A stretch of 64,000 nt of DNA from Pseudomonas orientalis (lineage in GTDB: Bacteria; Pseudomonadota; Gammaproteobacteria; Pseudomonadales; Pseudomonadaceae). Of this stretch, positions 45,719-54,574 are shown one piece after another. Within the stretch, counting starts at the first letter, position 1, and each line of letters starts with the position of its first letter. The notes beneath the pieces are model-generated. The model had not been told where the DNA came from. It did not search any database and saw only the letters and a list, made by a program, of their open reading frames with translations. The position numbers were made by a program, and so were the translations under genes. The stretch is from NCBI RefSeq assembly GCF_022807995.1, contig NZ_CP094351.1, positions 1,891,001 through 1,955,000 of the forward strand. The letters are read 5' to 3'.

Positions 45719-46651
45719 ATGAGCATCAATCTTCCTTTGCCGCTGCTGGGTGAAATGGCGATTTTCGTCAAAGTGGTGGAAACCGGCAGTTTCTCCGAGG
45801 CGGCGCGGCAACTGAGCGTTTCGCCCTCGGCGGTCAGCCGCAGCATTTCGCGCCTGGAACAGGCGCTGGCGACCCGCCTGTTGCAACGCACCACGCGCAA
45901 GCTGCGCCTTAGCGAGGGCGGCGAAGAGGTGTTCAAGCGGTGCAGGGAGATGGTCAGCGCGGCGCGTTCGGTGATGGAGATCAGCGGGCAATTTACCCAC
46001 GAAGCCGAGGGCCTGGTGCGGGTCAGCGTGCCGAAGGCGGTCGGGCGGTTTGTGGTGCATCCGCATATGCCGGCGTTCCTGCGGCGCTATCCCAAGGTGG
46101 ATGTGCAACTGATCCTTGAGGATCGGCATGTGGATCTGATCGATGACAATGTCGACCTGAGCATCCGTATCACCGACAGCCCGCCGCCCGGTCTGGTCGG
46201 GCGGCAATTATTGCCGATCGAACATTTGCTGTGTGCGACACCGCAGTACCTGGCCGAGCACGGCACGCCGGCACATCCCCATGATCTGCTGGAACACAGT
46301 TGCATCTACCTGGGTGAAACCCCAGGTGACTCACGCTGGAAGTTTCGTCAGGGCGCCAAGGCGGTGACGGTCGGCGTGCGCGGGCGGTATGCGGCGAACC
46401 ACACGGGCGTGCGGCTGGATGCGGTGTTGCAGCATGTGGGGATTGGCAGCTTGCCGTATTTCACGGCGCGGCACGCCTTGGAAGAGGGGCGGCTGGTGCA
46501 GGTATTGCCGGCGTGGGATTTTATTGCGTCGTACCACGGCGAGGCGTGGTTGCTGCATTCGCCTACGCGGTACTTGCCTCCGAAGTTGCGCGTGTTTATT
46601 GATTATCTGGTGGAGTGCATGGTGCAGGAGCCGACACTGCGCAGTCGGTAG
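45719..46651 (+). CDS. LysR-family transcriptional regulator
   Basis: A regulator of about 310 residues: N-terminal wHTH (MAIFVKVVETGSFSEAARQLSVSPSAVSRSISRLEQAL) and a C-terminal effector domain (from about 90). The upstream ATG at 45704 is an alternative start. It is divergent from alaX, so alaX is the most likely direct target by position, but no LysR box was identified and the inducer is unknown. Confidence 0.88.
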   Translation: MSINLPLPLLGEMAIFVKVVETGSFSEAARQLSVSPSAVSRSISRLEQALATRLLQRTTRKLRLSEGGEEVFKRCREMVSAARSVMEISGQFTHEAEGLVRVSVPKAVGRFVVHPHMPAFLRRYPKVDVQLILEDRHVDLIDDNVDLSIRITDSPPPGLVGRQLLPIEHLLCATPQYLAEHGTPAHPHDLLEHSCIYLGETPGDSRWKFRQGAKAVTVGVRGRYAANHTGVRLDAVLQHVGIGSLPYFTARHALEEGRLVQVLPAWDFIASYHGEAWLLHSPTRYLPPKLRVFIDYLVECMVQEPTLRSR

Positions 46652-46663
46652 AACAGGGGTTAA

Positions 46664-46757
46664 ACATGTGGGTGGGGGCTTGCCCCCGATGGCGGTGGTT
46701 CAGTCAAAAAAGCGCCTGCTGACACTCCCTCATCGGGGGCAAGCCCCTCCCACATTT
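46664..46757. repeat. REPIN
   Basis: Two opposed GGGGGCTTGCCCCC-type palindromes, with one stem shortened by one base, between the LysR gene and the convergent PA2817-type gene. Confidence 0.9.
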
Positions 46758-46762
46758 GAATC

Positions 46763-47170
46763 TCAGTGCTTGCTCTGGTCGTCCGGCATGGCCAGCAGTT
46801 GCTTTTCCTGGTTCCAGTCGAACGGTTCGTCGTTCAGCTCGGCTTCATAGCGACGTTCTTCGAGGGCCTGGTACAGGTCCAGCTCTTCGTCGGGCATGAA
46901 GTGCAGGCAATCGCCGCCAAAGAACCACAGCAGGTCGCGCGGCACCAGATGGGCGATCTGCGGGTAGCGCAGGATGACCTGGCTCATCAGATCCTGGCCC
47001 AGGTATTGGCTTTCGATAGGATCGATCGGCAACAGGGCGCGCAGTTCGTCGAAACGTTCCAGAAACAGCGTGTGGCTTTCCTCGGGTACCTGTTCGGCTT
47101 CGCCGACGGCAACCAGGATGCTACGCAGGTGGTCGAGCAAGACGAGATGATCGGCAACGACGTTGGACAC
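46763..47170 (-). CDS. PA2817-type protein of unknown function
   Basis: A 135-residue acidic protein with GTG start and a GAGGAC ribosome site. Sequence features: VADHLVLLDHLRSILVAVGE, DLLWFFGGDCLHFMPDEELDLYQALEERRYEAE. It resembles P. aeruginosa PA2817, which lies near fadE (PA2815) as here. No domain function is known. It follows fadE on the same strand across a strong terminator, so it probably has its own promoter. Confidence 0.8.
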   Translation of the reverse strand: MSNVVADHLVLLDHLRSILVAVGEAEQVPEESHTLFLERFDELRALLPIDPIESQYLGQDLMSQVILRYPQIAHLVPRDLLWFFGGDCLHFMPDEELDLYQALEERRYEAELNDEPFDWNQEKQLLAMPDDQSKH

Positions 47171-47189
47171 GAGATAAGTCCTCTAAAGC

Positions 47190-47230
47190 AAAAACGGGCG
47201 CGAGAGTATATGCCTCTCGCGCCCGTTTTT
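47190..47230 (-). terminator. strong terminator of fadE
   Basis: A 17-base stem (AAAAACGGGCGCGAGAG / CTCTCGCGCCCGTTTTT) with a 7-base loop. Its complementary A/T ends make it bidirectional. Confidence 0.92.
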
Positions 47231-47245
47231 ATATGACCGCCGGTA

Positions 47246-49693
47246 TCAGCGGACTTTGCCCTCCGCCTGTATCAGCTCGTCTTTGCTGAAATCATCGACG
47301 TCGATCACCTTGCGCCGCGCCGCTTCGGCGTCGCGCAGGGTCTGCGCCTCGGCCGGTTGGAGCACGCCGGCGTGCAGCGCGGCGTCGATGGCCGACTCAC
47401 CGGCAGTCGGTTTGATCTGTCCGCTCTTGAGCGCGGTATGCAGTTTTTTCTGCAGGGCATGGCTGGCGCCGAGCAGGTCATAGGCGTGTTGCAGCGCGCC
47501 CACCGGATCTTCCGCCGACTGTGGGCGGTAGCAGCCCGCCAGCAGCTCTTCCAGGGTCGGGTCGCCCTTGGCGCGGCCGATCACTGCGGCCACCTCGGCA
47601 TCCAACGCATCGGATGGCCCGGTATGGCGACGCCCGAACGGGAACACGATCACCCGCAGCAGACAGCCCAGCACCTTGTTCGGGAAGTTGCTCAGCAGTT
47701 CATCCAGCGCACGCTCGGATTGGCCAAGGCTTTCCTCCATGGCCCAGGCGAACAGCGGCTCCAGGTGATCCGGCGAATCCAGGTCGTGGTAGCGCTTGAG
47801 CGCTGCCGATGCCAGGTACATGTGGCTCAGCACATCACCCAAGCGTGCCGACAGGCGTTCGCGGCGCTTCAACTCGCCGCCCAGCAGCATCATGCTCAGG
47901 TCCGCAAGCAGGGCGAACGCGGCGGCCTGGCGGTTCAGTGCGCGGAAATAACCCTGGCTCAAGCGATTGCCCGGAGCCTTTTCGAAGTGACCAACACCCA
48001 GGTTCAATACCAAGGTACTGGCGGCATTGCTCACGGCGAAACCGATGTGCTGCATCAACAGGCCATCGAACTCCTTGAGTGCCTGGTCATGGTCTGCACG
48101 ACCGGCCAGGGCCATTTCCTTGAGCACGAACGGATGGCAGCGAATCGCACCCTGGCCGAAGATCATCAGGTTGCGCGAAAGGATATTCGCGCCTTCCACG
48201 GTGATGAAGATCGGCGCGCCTTGCCAACTGCGGCCCAGGTAGTTGTTCGGGCCCATGATGATGCCCTTGCCGCCATGCACGTCCATGGCGTGGCTGATGC
48301 ATTCGCGGCCGCGTTCGGTGAGGTGGTACTTGAGGATCGCCGACAGCACCGAAGGCTTCTCGCCCAGATCCACGGCATTGGCGGTGAGCATGCGTGCGCT
48401 GTCCATCAGCCAGGCGTTGCCGCCGATACGCGCCAGGGCTTCCTGGATGCCTTCGAAGGCCGACAGCGGCACGTTGAACTGTTCACGCACCTGCGCGTAT
48501 TGGCCGGTCACCAAGCTGGTGAACTTGGCGGCGCCGGTGCCCACCGCAGGCAGGGAGATTGAACGGCCCACGGACAGGCAGTTCATCAGCATCATCCAGC
48601 CCTTGCCGAGCATTTCCTGGCCGCCGATGAGGAATTCCAGAGGAATGAAGACGTCCTTGCCCGAGTTGGGGCCGTTCATGAACGCGGCGCCCAGGGGCAG
48701 GTGACGGCGGCCGATTTCGACGCCGGGGGTGTCGGTAGGGATCAGCGCGAGGCTGATGCCCAAATCTTCTTCGTCGCCCAGCAGATGGTCAGGATCGTGG
48801 GCCTTGAACGCCAGGCCGAGCAAGGTCGCGACCGGGCCCAGGGTGATGTAGCGCTTTTCCCAGTTCAGGCGCAGGCCAAGGGTTTCCTTGCCTTCCCACT
48901 CACCTTTGCAGATGACGCCGGTGTCGGGCATGGCGCCGGCATCGGAGCCGGCCAGCGGGCCAGTCAGGGCGAAACATGGAATGTCATCGCCACGCGCCAG
49001 GCGCGGCAGGTAGTGGTTGCGTTGTTCGTCGGTGCCGTAGTGCAACAGCAACTCGGCGGGGCCGAGGGAATTGGGCACCATCACGGTGGACGCCAGGTCG
49101 CCGCTGCGGGTGGCCAGTTTCATCGCGACCTGGGAGTGGGCATAGGCGGAGAAGCCCTTGCCGCCGTATTCCTTGGGGATGATCAGGGCGAAGAAGCCAT
49201 GGGTCTTGATGTGCTCCCAGGCAGCGGGCGGCAGGTCCATGGCCTGGCCGATTTCCCAGTCGCTGACCATGGCGCAGAGCTCTTCGGTGGGGCCGTCGAT
49301 AAACGCCTGTTCCTCTTCGGTCAGTTGCACCTTGGGGTAGGCCAGCAATTTGTCCCAGTCAGGGCGCCCGCTGAACAGTTCGCCGTCCCACCACACGGTG
49401 CCAGCGTCGATGGCGTCGCGCTCGGTTTCGGACATCGGCGGCAGGACTTTCTGAAACCAGCTGAACAGCGGCTTGGTGAAGTATTGGCGGCGCAGGTCGG
49501 GCAGCAGCAGAGGCACAGCCACGACGGCGATCAGCACCCAGAAAATCAGCAGCAGCCAACCCGGTGCATGGCTCCAGGCGCCCATCGCCAGCAGATAAAC
49601 GGCGACCACACCCAGGGCGGGCAGGGGCGCGATGCGGCGGTGCGCCAGATAGGCAATGCCGATCACCAGAACCAGTATCCACAACAACAGCAT
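47246..49693 (-). CDS. fadE: acyl-CoA dehydrogenase FadE (large form)
   Basis: An 815-residue flavoenzyme of beta-oxidation that oxidises acyl-CoA to trans-2-enoyl-CoA. Two to three N-terminal TM helices (about 1-65) anchor it to the membrane. The ACAD core has GFFALIIPKEYGGKGFSAYAHSQ, FALTGPLAGSDAG, SLPAVGTGAA and HAMDVHGGKGIIMGPNNYLG (catalytic base region). A DUF1974-like extension of about 280 residues ends the protein. ATG at 49693 with GGAGG at 7 bases is chosen over a TTG two codons upstream. Confidence 0.95.
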   Translation of the reverse strand: MLLLWILVLVIGIAYLAHRRIAPLPALGVVAVYLLAMGAWSHAPGWLLLIFWVLIAVVAVPLLLPDLRRQYFTKPLFSWFQKVLPPMSETERDAIDAGTVWWDGELFSGRPDWDKLLAYPKVQLTEEEQAFIDGPTEELCAMVSDWEIGQAMDLPPAAWEHIKTHGFFALIIPKEYGGKGFSAYAHSQVAMKLATRSGDLASTVMVPNSLGPAELLLHYGTDEQRNHYLPRLARGDDIPCFALTGPLAGSDAGAMPDTGVICKGEWEGKETLGLRLNWEKRYITLGPVATLLGLAFKAHDPDHLLGDEEDLGISLALIPTDTPGVEIGRRHLPLGAAFMNGPNSGKDVFIPLEFLIGGQEMLGKGWMMLMNCLSVGRSISLPAVGTGAAKFTSLVTGQYAQVREQFNVPLSAFEGIQEALARIGGNAWLMDSARMLTANAVDLGEKPSVLSAILKYHLTERGRECISHAMDVHGGKGIIMGPNNYLGRSWQGAPIFITVEGANILSRNLMIFGQGAIRCHPFVLKEMALAGRADHDQALKEFDGLLMQHIGFAVSNAASTLVLNLGVGHFEKAPGNRLSQGYFRALNRQAAAFALLADLSMMLLGGELKRRERLSARLGDVLSHMYLASAALKRYHDLDSPDHLEPLFAWAMEESLGQSERALDELLSNFPNKVLGCLLRVIVFPFGRRHTGPSDALDAEVAAVIGRAKGDPTLEELLAGCYRPQSAEDPVGALQHAYDLLGASHALQKKLHTALKSGQIKPTAGESAIDAALHAGVLQPAEAQTLRDAEAARRKVIDVDDFSKDELIQAEGKVR

Positions 49694-50057
49694 ATTCAAT
49701 CCTCCGTGAAACCAGGGGCGAAACCACCAGGAAGCTTAGTCGGCGTCCGGCCAAGCGGGGTGATCAGGGTGTTACAAGTTGTACTGGGGATAGCATCACT
49801 GCGGTATGTACCTGAGTCCCAGCCGCTTCATCGATAGTGACCGCCCTGTGGTGGTGGAGTTCGCCGGGAAACGACGCGGAACCCGTGGGGATTTATGTGA
49901 CCAGGCAGTCAGTCGTCACCGCGCGGTGTGAGGCCGTGCATTGCACTGACCCGATGCCAGGCCTGCCGGGCGTCATGCAGAGTGATTTAAGCGGCGCGTG
50001 ATCCGGCGTATGCTGCGGCCTTCATCAAGCCATGTTCAACAACGATAAGGCGCGGTC
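49694..50057. other. 364-base gap upstream of fadE and gst
   Basis: Contains the divergent promoters of fadE and the GST gene and one coding remnant (49806-49931). No PsrA-like palindrome was recognised. Confidence 0.6.
49806..49931 (+). pseudogene. truncated transglutaminase-like protein remnant
   Basis: A frame of 41 codons starting YLSPSRFIDSDRPVVVEFAG that resembles the N-terminus of transglutaminase-like proteins, where FIDxDHPxVV and a later QAVxLYYAV are typical. Here the frame ends at a TGA right after CDQAVSRHRAV and no continuation is seen in the other frames. Identification is by eye and moderate. Confidence 0.45.
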
Positions 50058-50675
50058 ATGCTGAAGATCTGGGGTCGTAAAAATTCGTCAAACGTCAGGA
50101 AAGCACTGTGGTGCGCCGAGGAACTCGGCCTGGACTATGAGGCAATTGATGCGGGCGGGGCCTTTGGTGTGGTCGACACCCCGCAATACCGAGCCTTGAA
50201 CCCCAATGGCCGGGTGCCGATGATCGAAGATGGCGATTTTGTGCTGTGGGAATCCAACACCATCGTGCGCTATCTGTGCGCCAGGCAAGCGTCGGAATTT
50301 TACTCCAGTGACCTGCAAATCCGGGCCAGCGCCGAGAAGTGGATGGACTGGACCACTTCCACGCTCGCCGATCCGTTCAAGGCGGTGTTCTGGGGCATCC
50401 TGCGTACAGCGCCCGAACAGCGCAACTGGGACAGTATCAATGCCGGGCGCCAGGCCTGCATCGATGCGCTCAACACCGTCGAGCAGGCCCTTGCCGAACA
50501 ACCGTACCTCTCCGGGAGTGCATTCGGCATGGGCGATATCCCCCTGGGCTGCTTTATCTACGCCTGGTTCGAGATGCCTATCGAACGTCCGGCGATGCCC
50601 AACCTGGAGGCCTGGTATCAGCGCCTGCAACAACGCCCGGCCTACCGCAAGGCCGTGATGACCGCGTTGACCTGA
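50058..50675 (+). CDS. glutathione S-transferase family protein
   Basis: A 205-residue GST. N-terminal thioredoxin fold (1-75) with the active-site region GRKNSSNVRKALWCAEELG (Ser10 or Ser11) and the glutathione-binding NPNGRVPMIEDGDFVLWESNTIVRYL. A C-terminal helical domain follows. It resembles YfcG-like/YghU-like GSTs. Its substrate is unknown; it may detoxify electrophiles. Confidence 0.92.
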   Translation: MLKIWGRKNSSNVRKALWCAEELGLDYEAIDAGGAFGVVDTPQYRALNPNGRVPMIEDGDFVLWESNTIVRYLCARQASEFYSSDLQIRASAEKWMDWTTSTLADPFKAVFWGILRTAPEQRNWDSINAGRQACIDALNTVEQALAEQPYLSGSAFGMGDIPLGCFIYAWFEMPIERPAMPNLEAWYQRLQQRPAYRKAVMTALT

Positions 50676-50810
50676 TAAACACTATTAATACAGGTGACTG
50701 TACTTGTGGGGCGCGGGCACGCACCATGCTCGCACCTCATCGCAGGTTGAACTACCTGTGGTGCGCCCTCATCTATTGTTTCTATTCTTTTCTCTGGTGC
50801 GTAATCCGAT

Positions 50811-51743
50811 ATGAGTTCCGCTCTGTCCATCCGGCAGCTAACCAAAACCTACGGCAACGGTTTCCAGGCCCTGAGTGGTATCGATCTGGACGTGGCCGAA
50901 GGTGACTTCTTCGCCTTGCTCGGCCCCAACGGTGCCGGCAAATCCACCACCATCGGTATCCTCTCGACGCTGGTCAACAAGACCAGCGGCACGGTGAATA
51001 TCTTCGGTCATGACCTGGATAAATCCCCGGCGGCGCTCAAGCGCTCGATCGGCGTGGTGCCCCAGGAATTCAATTTCAACCAGTTTGAAAAGACCTTCGA
51101 CATCGTCGTGACGCAGGCCGGCTACTACGGCATCCCGATGAAAGTCGCCAAGGAACGCGCCGAACAGTACCTGACCCAACTGGGCCTGTGGGACAAGCGT
51201 GACGTGCCTTCGCGCTCGTTGTCCGGTGGCATGAAGCGTCGCCTGATGATCGCCCGCGCGCTGGTGCATGAACCGCGCCTGCTGATCCTCGACGAACCCA
51301 CTGCGGGTGTGGACATCGAGTTGCGTCGTTCGATGTGGACCTTTCTTACCGAGCTGAACGAGAAGGGCATCACTATCATCCTCACCACGCACTACCTCGA
51401 GGAAGCCGAACAGCTGTGCCGCAATATCGGCATCATCGACCACGGCACCATTGTCGAGAACACCAGCATGCGTAACCTGCTGGGCCAGTTGCATGTGGAA
51501 ACCTTCCTGCTCGACCTGAAGAACAATCTGTCGGCGCCGCCGCAACTGTTGGGCTACCCGAGCCGTCTGGTGGACAGTCACACGCTGGAAGTGCAGGTGG
51601 ACAAAGCCATGGGCATCACCGCGCTGTTCAGCCAATTGGCGACCCAGAACATCGAAGTGTTGAGCTTGCGTAACAAAACCAATCGCCTTGAGGAGTTGTT
51701 CGTGTCCCTGGTGGAGAAAAATCTGGCGAAGGTGGCGGTATGA
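50811..51743 (+). CDS. ABC exporter ATP-binding protein (YadG-like)
   Basis: A 310-residue ATPase. Walker A GPNGAGKST, signature SLSGGMKRRLMIARAL, Walker B LLILDEPTAGVD, and the H-loop TTHYLEEAEQ are all present. A C-terminal extension of about 80 residues follows. It overlaps the permease gene by four bases (ATGA). The pair is of the drug/lipid/polysaccharide ABC-2 exporter class; the substrate is unknown. Confidence 0.93.
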   Translation: MSSALSIRQLTKTYGNGFQALSGIDLDVAEGDFFALLGPNGAGKSTTIGILSTLVNKTSGTVNIFGHDLDKSPAALKRSIGVVPQEFNFNQFEKTFDIVVTQAGYYGIPMKVAKERAEQYLTQLGLWDKRDVPSRSLSGGMKRRLMIARALVHEPRLLILDEPTAGVDIELRRSMWTFLTELNEKGITIILTTHYLEEAEQLCRNIGIIDHGTIVENTSMRNLLGQLHVETFLLDLKNNLSAPPQLLGYPSRLVDSHTLEVQVDKAMGITALFSQLATQNIEVLSLRNKTNRLEELFVSLVEKNLAKVAV

Positions 51744-52519
51744 GTTCCGAACTGCAACCCAACCTCGTCGCGCTGCAGACTATCGTCTACCGCGAAGTGA
51801 AGCGTTTTACCCGTATCTGGCCGCAGACCCTGCTGCCACCGGCGATCACCATGGTCCTGTACTTTGTGATCTTCGGTAACCTGATCGGCCGGCAGATCGG
51901 CGACATGGGTGGCTTCACCTACATGGAGTACATCGTACCGGGCCTGATCATGATGTCGGTGATCACCAACTCCTACGGCAACGTGGTGTCGAGTTTCTTT
52001 GGCAGCAAGTTCCAGCGCTCCATCGAAGAACTGATGGTTTCACCGGTGTCGCCGCACACGATCCTGATCGGCTATACCTTGGGCGGCGTACTGCGCGGCT
52101 TGATGGTGGGCGTGATCGTGACCTTGCTGTCGTTGTTCTTTACCCACCTGCAAGTGCATCACCTGGGGGTCACCATTCTGGTGGTGGTACTGACGGCGAC
52201 GATCTTCTCGCTGCTGGGCTTCATCAATGCCGTGTTTGCGCGCAACTTCGATGATATTTCGATTATCCCGACGTTCGTACTGACGCCGCTGACCTACCTT
52301 GGCGGGGTGTTCTACTCCATCACGTTGCTGCCGCCGTTCTGGCAGACCGTGTCCCTGGCCAACCCGGTGCTGCACATGGTCAACGCCTTTCGCTACGGCA
52401 TCCTGGGCGTGTCGGACATCAAGATCAGCGTGGCGATCACCTTCATGATCGTTGCCACCATTGTCCTGTACGTCGGTTGTGCGCGGTTGCTGGTGAGCGG
52501 GCGTGGGATGCGTACGTAA
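51740..52519 (+). CDS. ABC-2 type permease (YadH-like)
   Basis: A 259-residue membrane permease with six TM helices and the ABC-2 motif PLTYLGGVFYSITLLPPFWQ. It partners the preceding ATPase and starts on its stop codon. A REPIN follows. Confidence 0.93.
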   Translation: MSSELQPNLVALQTIVYREVKRFTRIWPQTLLPPAITMVLYFVIFGNLIGRQIGDMGGFTYMEYIVPGLIMMSVITNSYGNVVSSFFGSKFQRSIEELMVSPVSPHTILIGYTLGGVLRGLMVGVIVTLLSLFFTHLQVHHLGVTILVVVLTATIFSLLGFINAVFARNFDDISIIPTFVLTPLTYLGGVFYSITLLPPFWQTVSLANPVLHMVNAFRYGILGVSDIKISVAITFMIVATIVLYVGCARLLVSGRGMRT

Positions 52520-52540
52520 TACTGGTTAAACGCGGTTGAA

Positions 52541-52633
52541 AATGTGGGAGGGGGCTTGCCCCCGATAGCGGTGTGTCAGCCAGCTCATCTGCAGTTGACA
52601 CACTGCCATCGGGGGCAAGCCCCCTCCCACATG
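52541..52633. repeat. REPIN
   Basis: A standard GGGGGCTTGCCCCC palindrome pair in opposite orientation between the permease gene and the convergent TetR gene. Confidence 0.9.
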
Positions 52634-52651
52634 TGGTTTTGTGTAAGGCCT

Positions 52652-53191
52652 TCAGATTTGCAGTGCCAGATCGATCAGGGCGTGCAGCTCTTCGACGCTC
52701 AGGGGCTGCGTTGAGAACAGAATTCGAAACACCGTGGGCGCTGCGAGCAGGTTGATCAGCCTATCCACGCGGGGTGCCACCTGCTCCGGGTAACGATCAA
52801 CAATGATCTGCAACTGCCCACTCAAGATACTCACGCAATACCCCGGCGTCAGGCTGCACTGCACGTCGCGCATCATGTTGCGCCCGGGCTCCGAACTCAT
52901 CTCGTCCAGGTATTGCTCGGCCCAGGCCCTCAGGTCGCCGCGCAGGCTGCCGGTTGTGGCCGGTTCGGTGTCCGGGCGCATGCGTGCCAGGGCAACATCG
53001 GCCAGCAGCGCGGAAAGGTCGCCCCAGCGGCGGTAAATGGTCGAGGGGGTGACGCCCGCGCGTGCCGCAATCATCGGCACGGTGATGTTTGCGCGTTCAT
53101 GGGTGTGCAGCAATTCGCGGACGGCCGAATGCACGGATTCTTGTACCCGGGCACTACGGCCCCCCGGGCGAAGGCCTTCTTTGATCGCCAT
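52652..53191 (-). CDS. TetR-family repressor
   Basis: A 179-residue regulator. N-terminal wHTH-type TetR domain: RVQESVHSAVRELLHTHERANITVPMIAARAGVTPSTIYRRWG. The C-terminal ligand domain is TetR_C-like. MAIKEGLRPGGR (53191) is chosen over a start 19 codons upstream. It is divergent from an MFS transporter gene and probably represses it; the 91-base gap holds a candidate operator. Confidence 0.9.
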   Translation of the reverse strand: MAIKEGLRPGGRSARVQESVHSAVRELLHTHERANITVPMIAARAGVTPSTIYRRWGDLSALLADVALARMRPDTEPATTGSLRGDLRAWAEQYLDEMSSEPGRNMMRDVQCSLTPGYCVSILSGQLQIIVDRYPEQVAPRVDRLINLLAAPTVFRILFSTQPLSVEELHALIDLALQI

Positions 53192-53249
53192 GGGTAAAAC
53201 CTTAACACAAAGAATTTGCTTTAAGCGTCGACGAGTAGCACACTCCACA

Positions 53250-53268
53250 AAAGCAAAATATTAGCTTT
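53250..53268. promoter_or_regulatory. candidate TetR operator
   Basis: AAAGC and GCTTT arms separated by 9 bases of AT-rich sequence (AAAATATTA), 14 bases before the MFS ATG. A related AAAG...CTTT pair lies at 53211-53223. The binding is inferred from position only. Confidence 0.4.
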
Positions 53269-53282
53269 AGCGGAGCGTGCCT

Positions 53283-54497
53283 ATGCCCAGCAAGCCTATG
53301 CCCAGCAACCTGTCTCAACGGTCCAGCCTGACTTTCCTGGTGGTCACGGTACTGACCTTTCTCGCCGCCTCCAGCGCGCCGACGCCCTTGTATCAGGTGT
53401 ATCAGGACAACCTGCATTTCTCTGCGGCGATGCTGACGCTGATCTTTGGTGTGTATGCCGTGAGCCTGCTGGCGGCGCTGCTGACGGTGGGCTCGCTGTC
53501 GGATTACGTCGGGCGCAAGCCGGTGATTTTCGTCGCGTTGATCCTGAATATCGTGGCGATGCTGCTGTTTATCAACGCCGACAGCACCGCGTACCTGATC
53601 GCCGCGCGGGCGCTGCAAGGTTTCGCCACCGGGACGGCGACGGCGGTATTGAGTGCAACGTTGCTCGACACCGACCGCCTGCGCGGACCGATGCTCAACA
53701 GCCTCGCGCCGATGCTGGGCATGGCCAGTGGCGGCTTGGGCAGCGGTTTGCTGGTGGAGTACGCGCCATGGCCGACCCAACTGATTTACTTCGCCCTGCT
53801 CGCACTGATGGTGCTCCAGGCGCTGTATGTCTGGCGCTTGCCGGAAACCGTCAGCCGCATACCGGGCGCCATGAAGTCCCTGGCGCCGACCCTGCATGTG
53901 CCGAAGCGGGCACGGCGCGCCCTGGGGCTGGCAATGCCGCTGAATGTGGCCGTATGGGCGCTGGGAGGGTTCTTTTCGTCCCTCGCGCCCTCCCTGGTAC
54001 GGGCCGCGACGGGGTCGACGTCGCACCTGATCGGCGGTGGCCTGGTGGCGGTGATCACCCTCAGCGGGGCGGTGATGATCTATAGCTTGCGCGAGCACCC
54101 GGCAGACAAGGTCATGCGGCTGTCGGCGGCATTGCTGGCGGCAGGCGTAGCGCTGTTGCTGGTGGCTGTGCAAAGTGCCAGCTTGTGGCTGTTCTTCGTC
54201 GCCAGCGTGATTGCAGGCCTGGGGTTCGGCGGCGGGTTCATGGGCAGTGTGCGCAGTATCGTGGGATTGGCGTTGGCCCATGAGCGAGCGGGGTTGATGT
54301 CGGCGTTTTACGTATTGAGTTACCTGGCGTTCTGCCTGCCGGCGCTGCTGGCGGGGAACCTGAGTCGGGAGTTCGGTCTGATTGCGACCACTGATGCCTA
54401 CGGTGCGCTGCTTATCCTGCTCGCCATCAGTGCCTTGGCCGGACAGCTGTTGCAGCGCACGCCGTCTTCCTATATCTGTAAAACAGATAACAGTTAG
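53283..54497 (+). CDS. MFS transporter, TetR-controlled
   Basis: A 404-residue 12-TM major-facilitator exporter with GSLSDYVGRKPV (motif A, between TM2 and TM3) and GFATGTATAVLSATLLD. A GGAG site sits 7 bases before the ATG at 53283 and only 1 base before a GTG at 53277. The divergent TetR repressor suggests export of a toxic or signal compound. Identity of the substrate is unknown. Confidence 0.9.
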   Translation: MPSKPMPSNLSQRSSLTFLVVTVLTFLAASSAPTPLYQVYQDNLHFSAAMLTLIFGVYAVSLLAALLTVGSLSDYVGRKPVIFVALILNIVAMLLFINADSTAYLIAARALQGFATGTATAVLSATLLDTDRLRGPMLNSLAPMLGMASGGLGSGLLVEYAPWPTQLIYFALLALMVLQALYVWRLPETVSRIPGAMKSLAPTLHVPKRARRALGLAMPLNVAVWALGGFFSSLAPSLVRAATGSTSHLIGGGLVAVITLSGAVMIYSLREHPADKVMRLSAALLAAGVALLLVAVQSASLWLFFVASVIAGLGFGGGFMGSVRSIVGLALAHERAGLMSAFYVLSYLAFCLPALLAGNLSREFGLIATTDAYGALLILLAISALAGQLLQRTPSSYICKTDNS

Positions 54498-54574
54498 AGA
54501 TATTACCCGTTATATAGATATTCGATAGGCTTCTATGATGGTTCCAACCTCATGCGAGGAAGAGGATTTCTATC

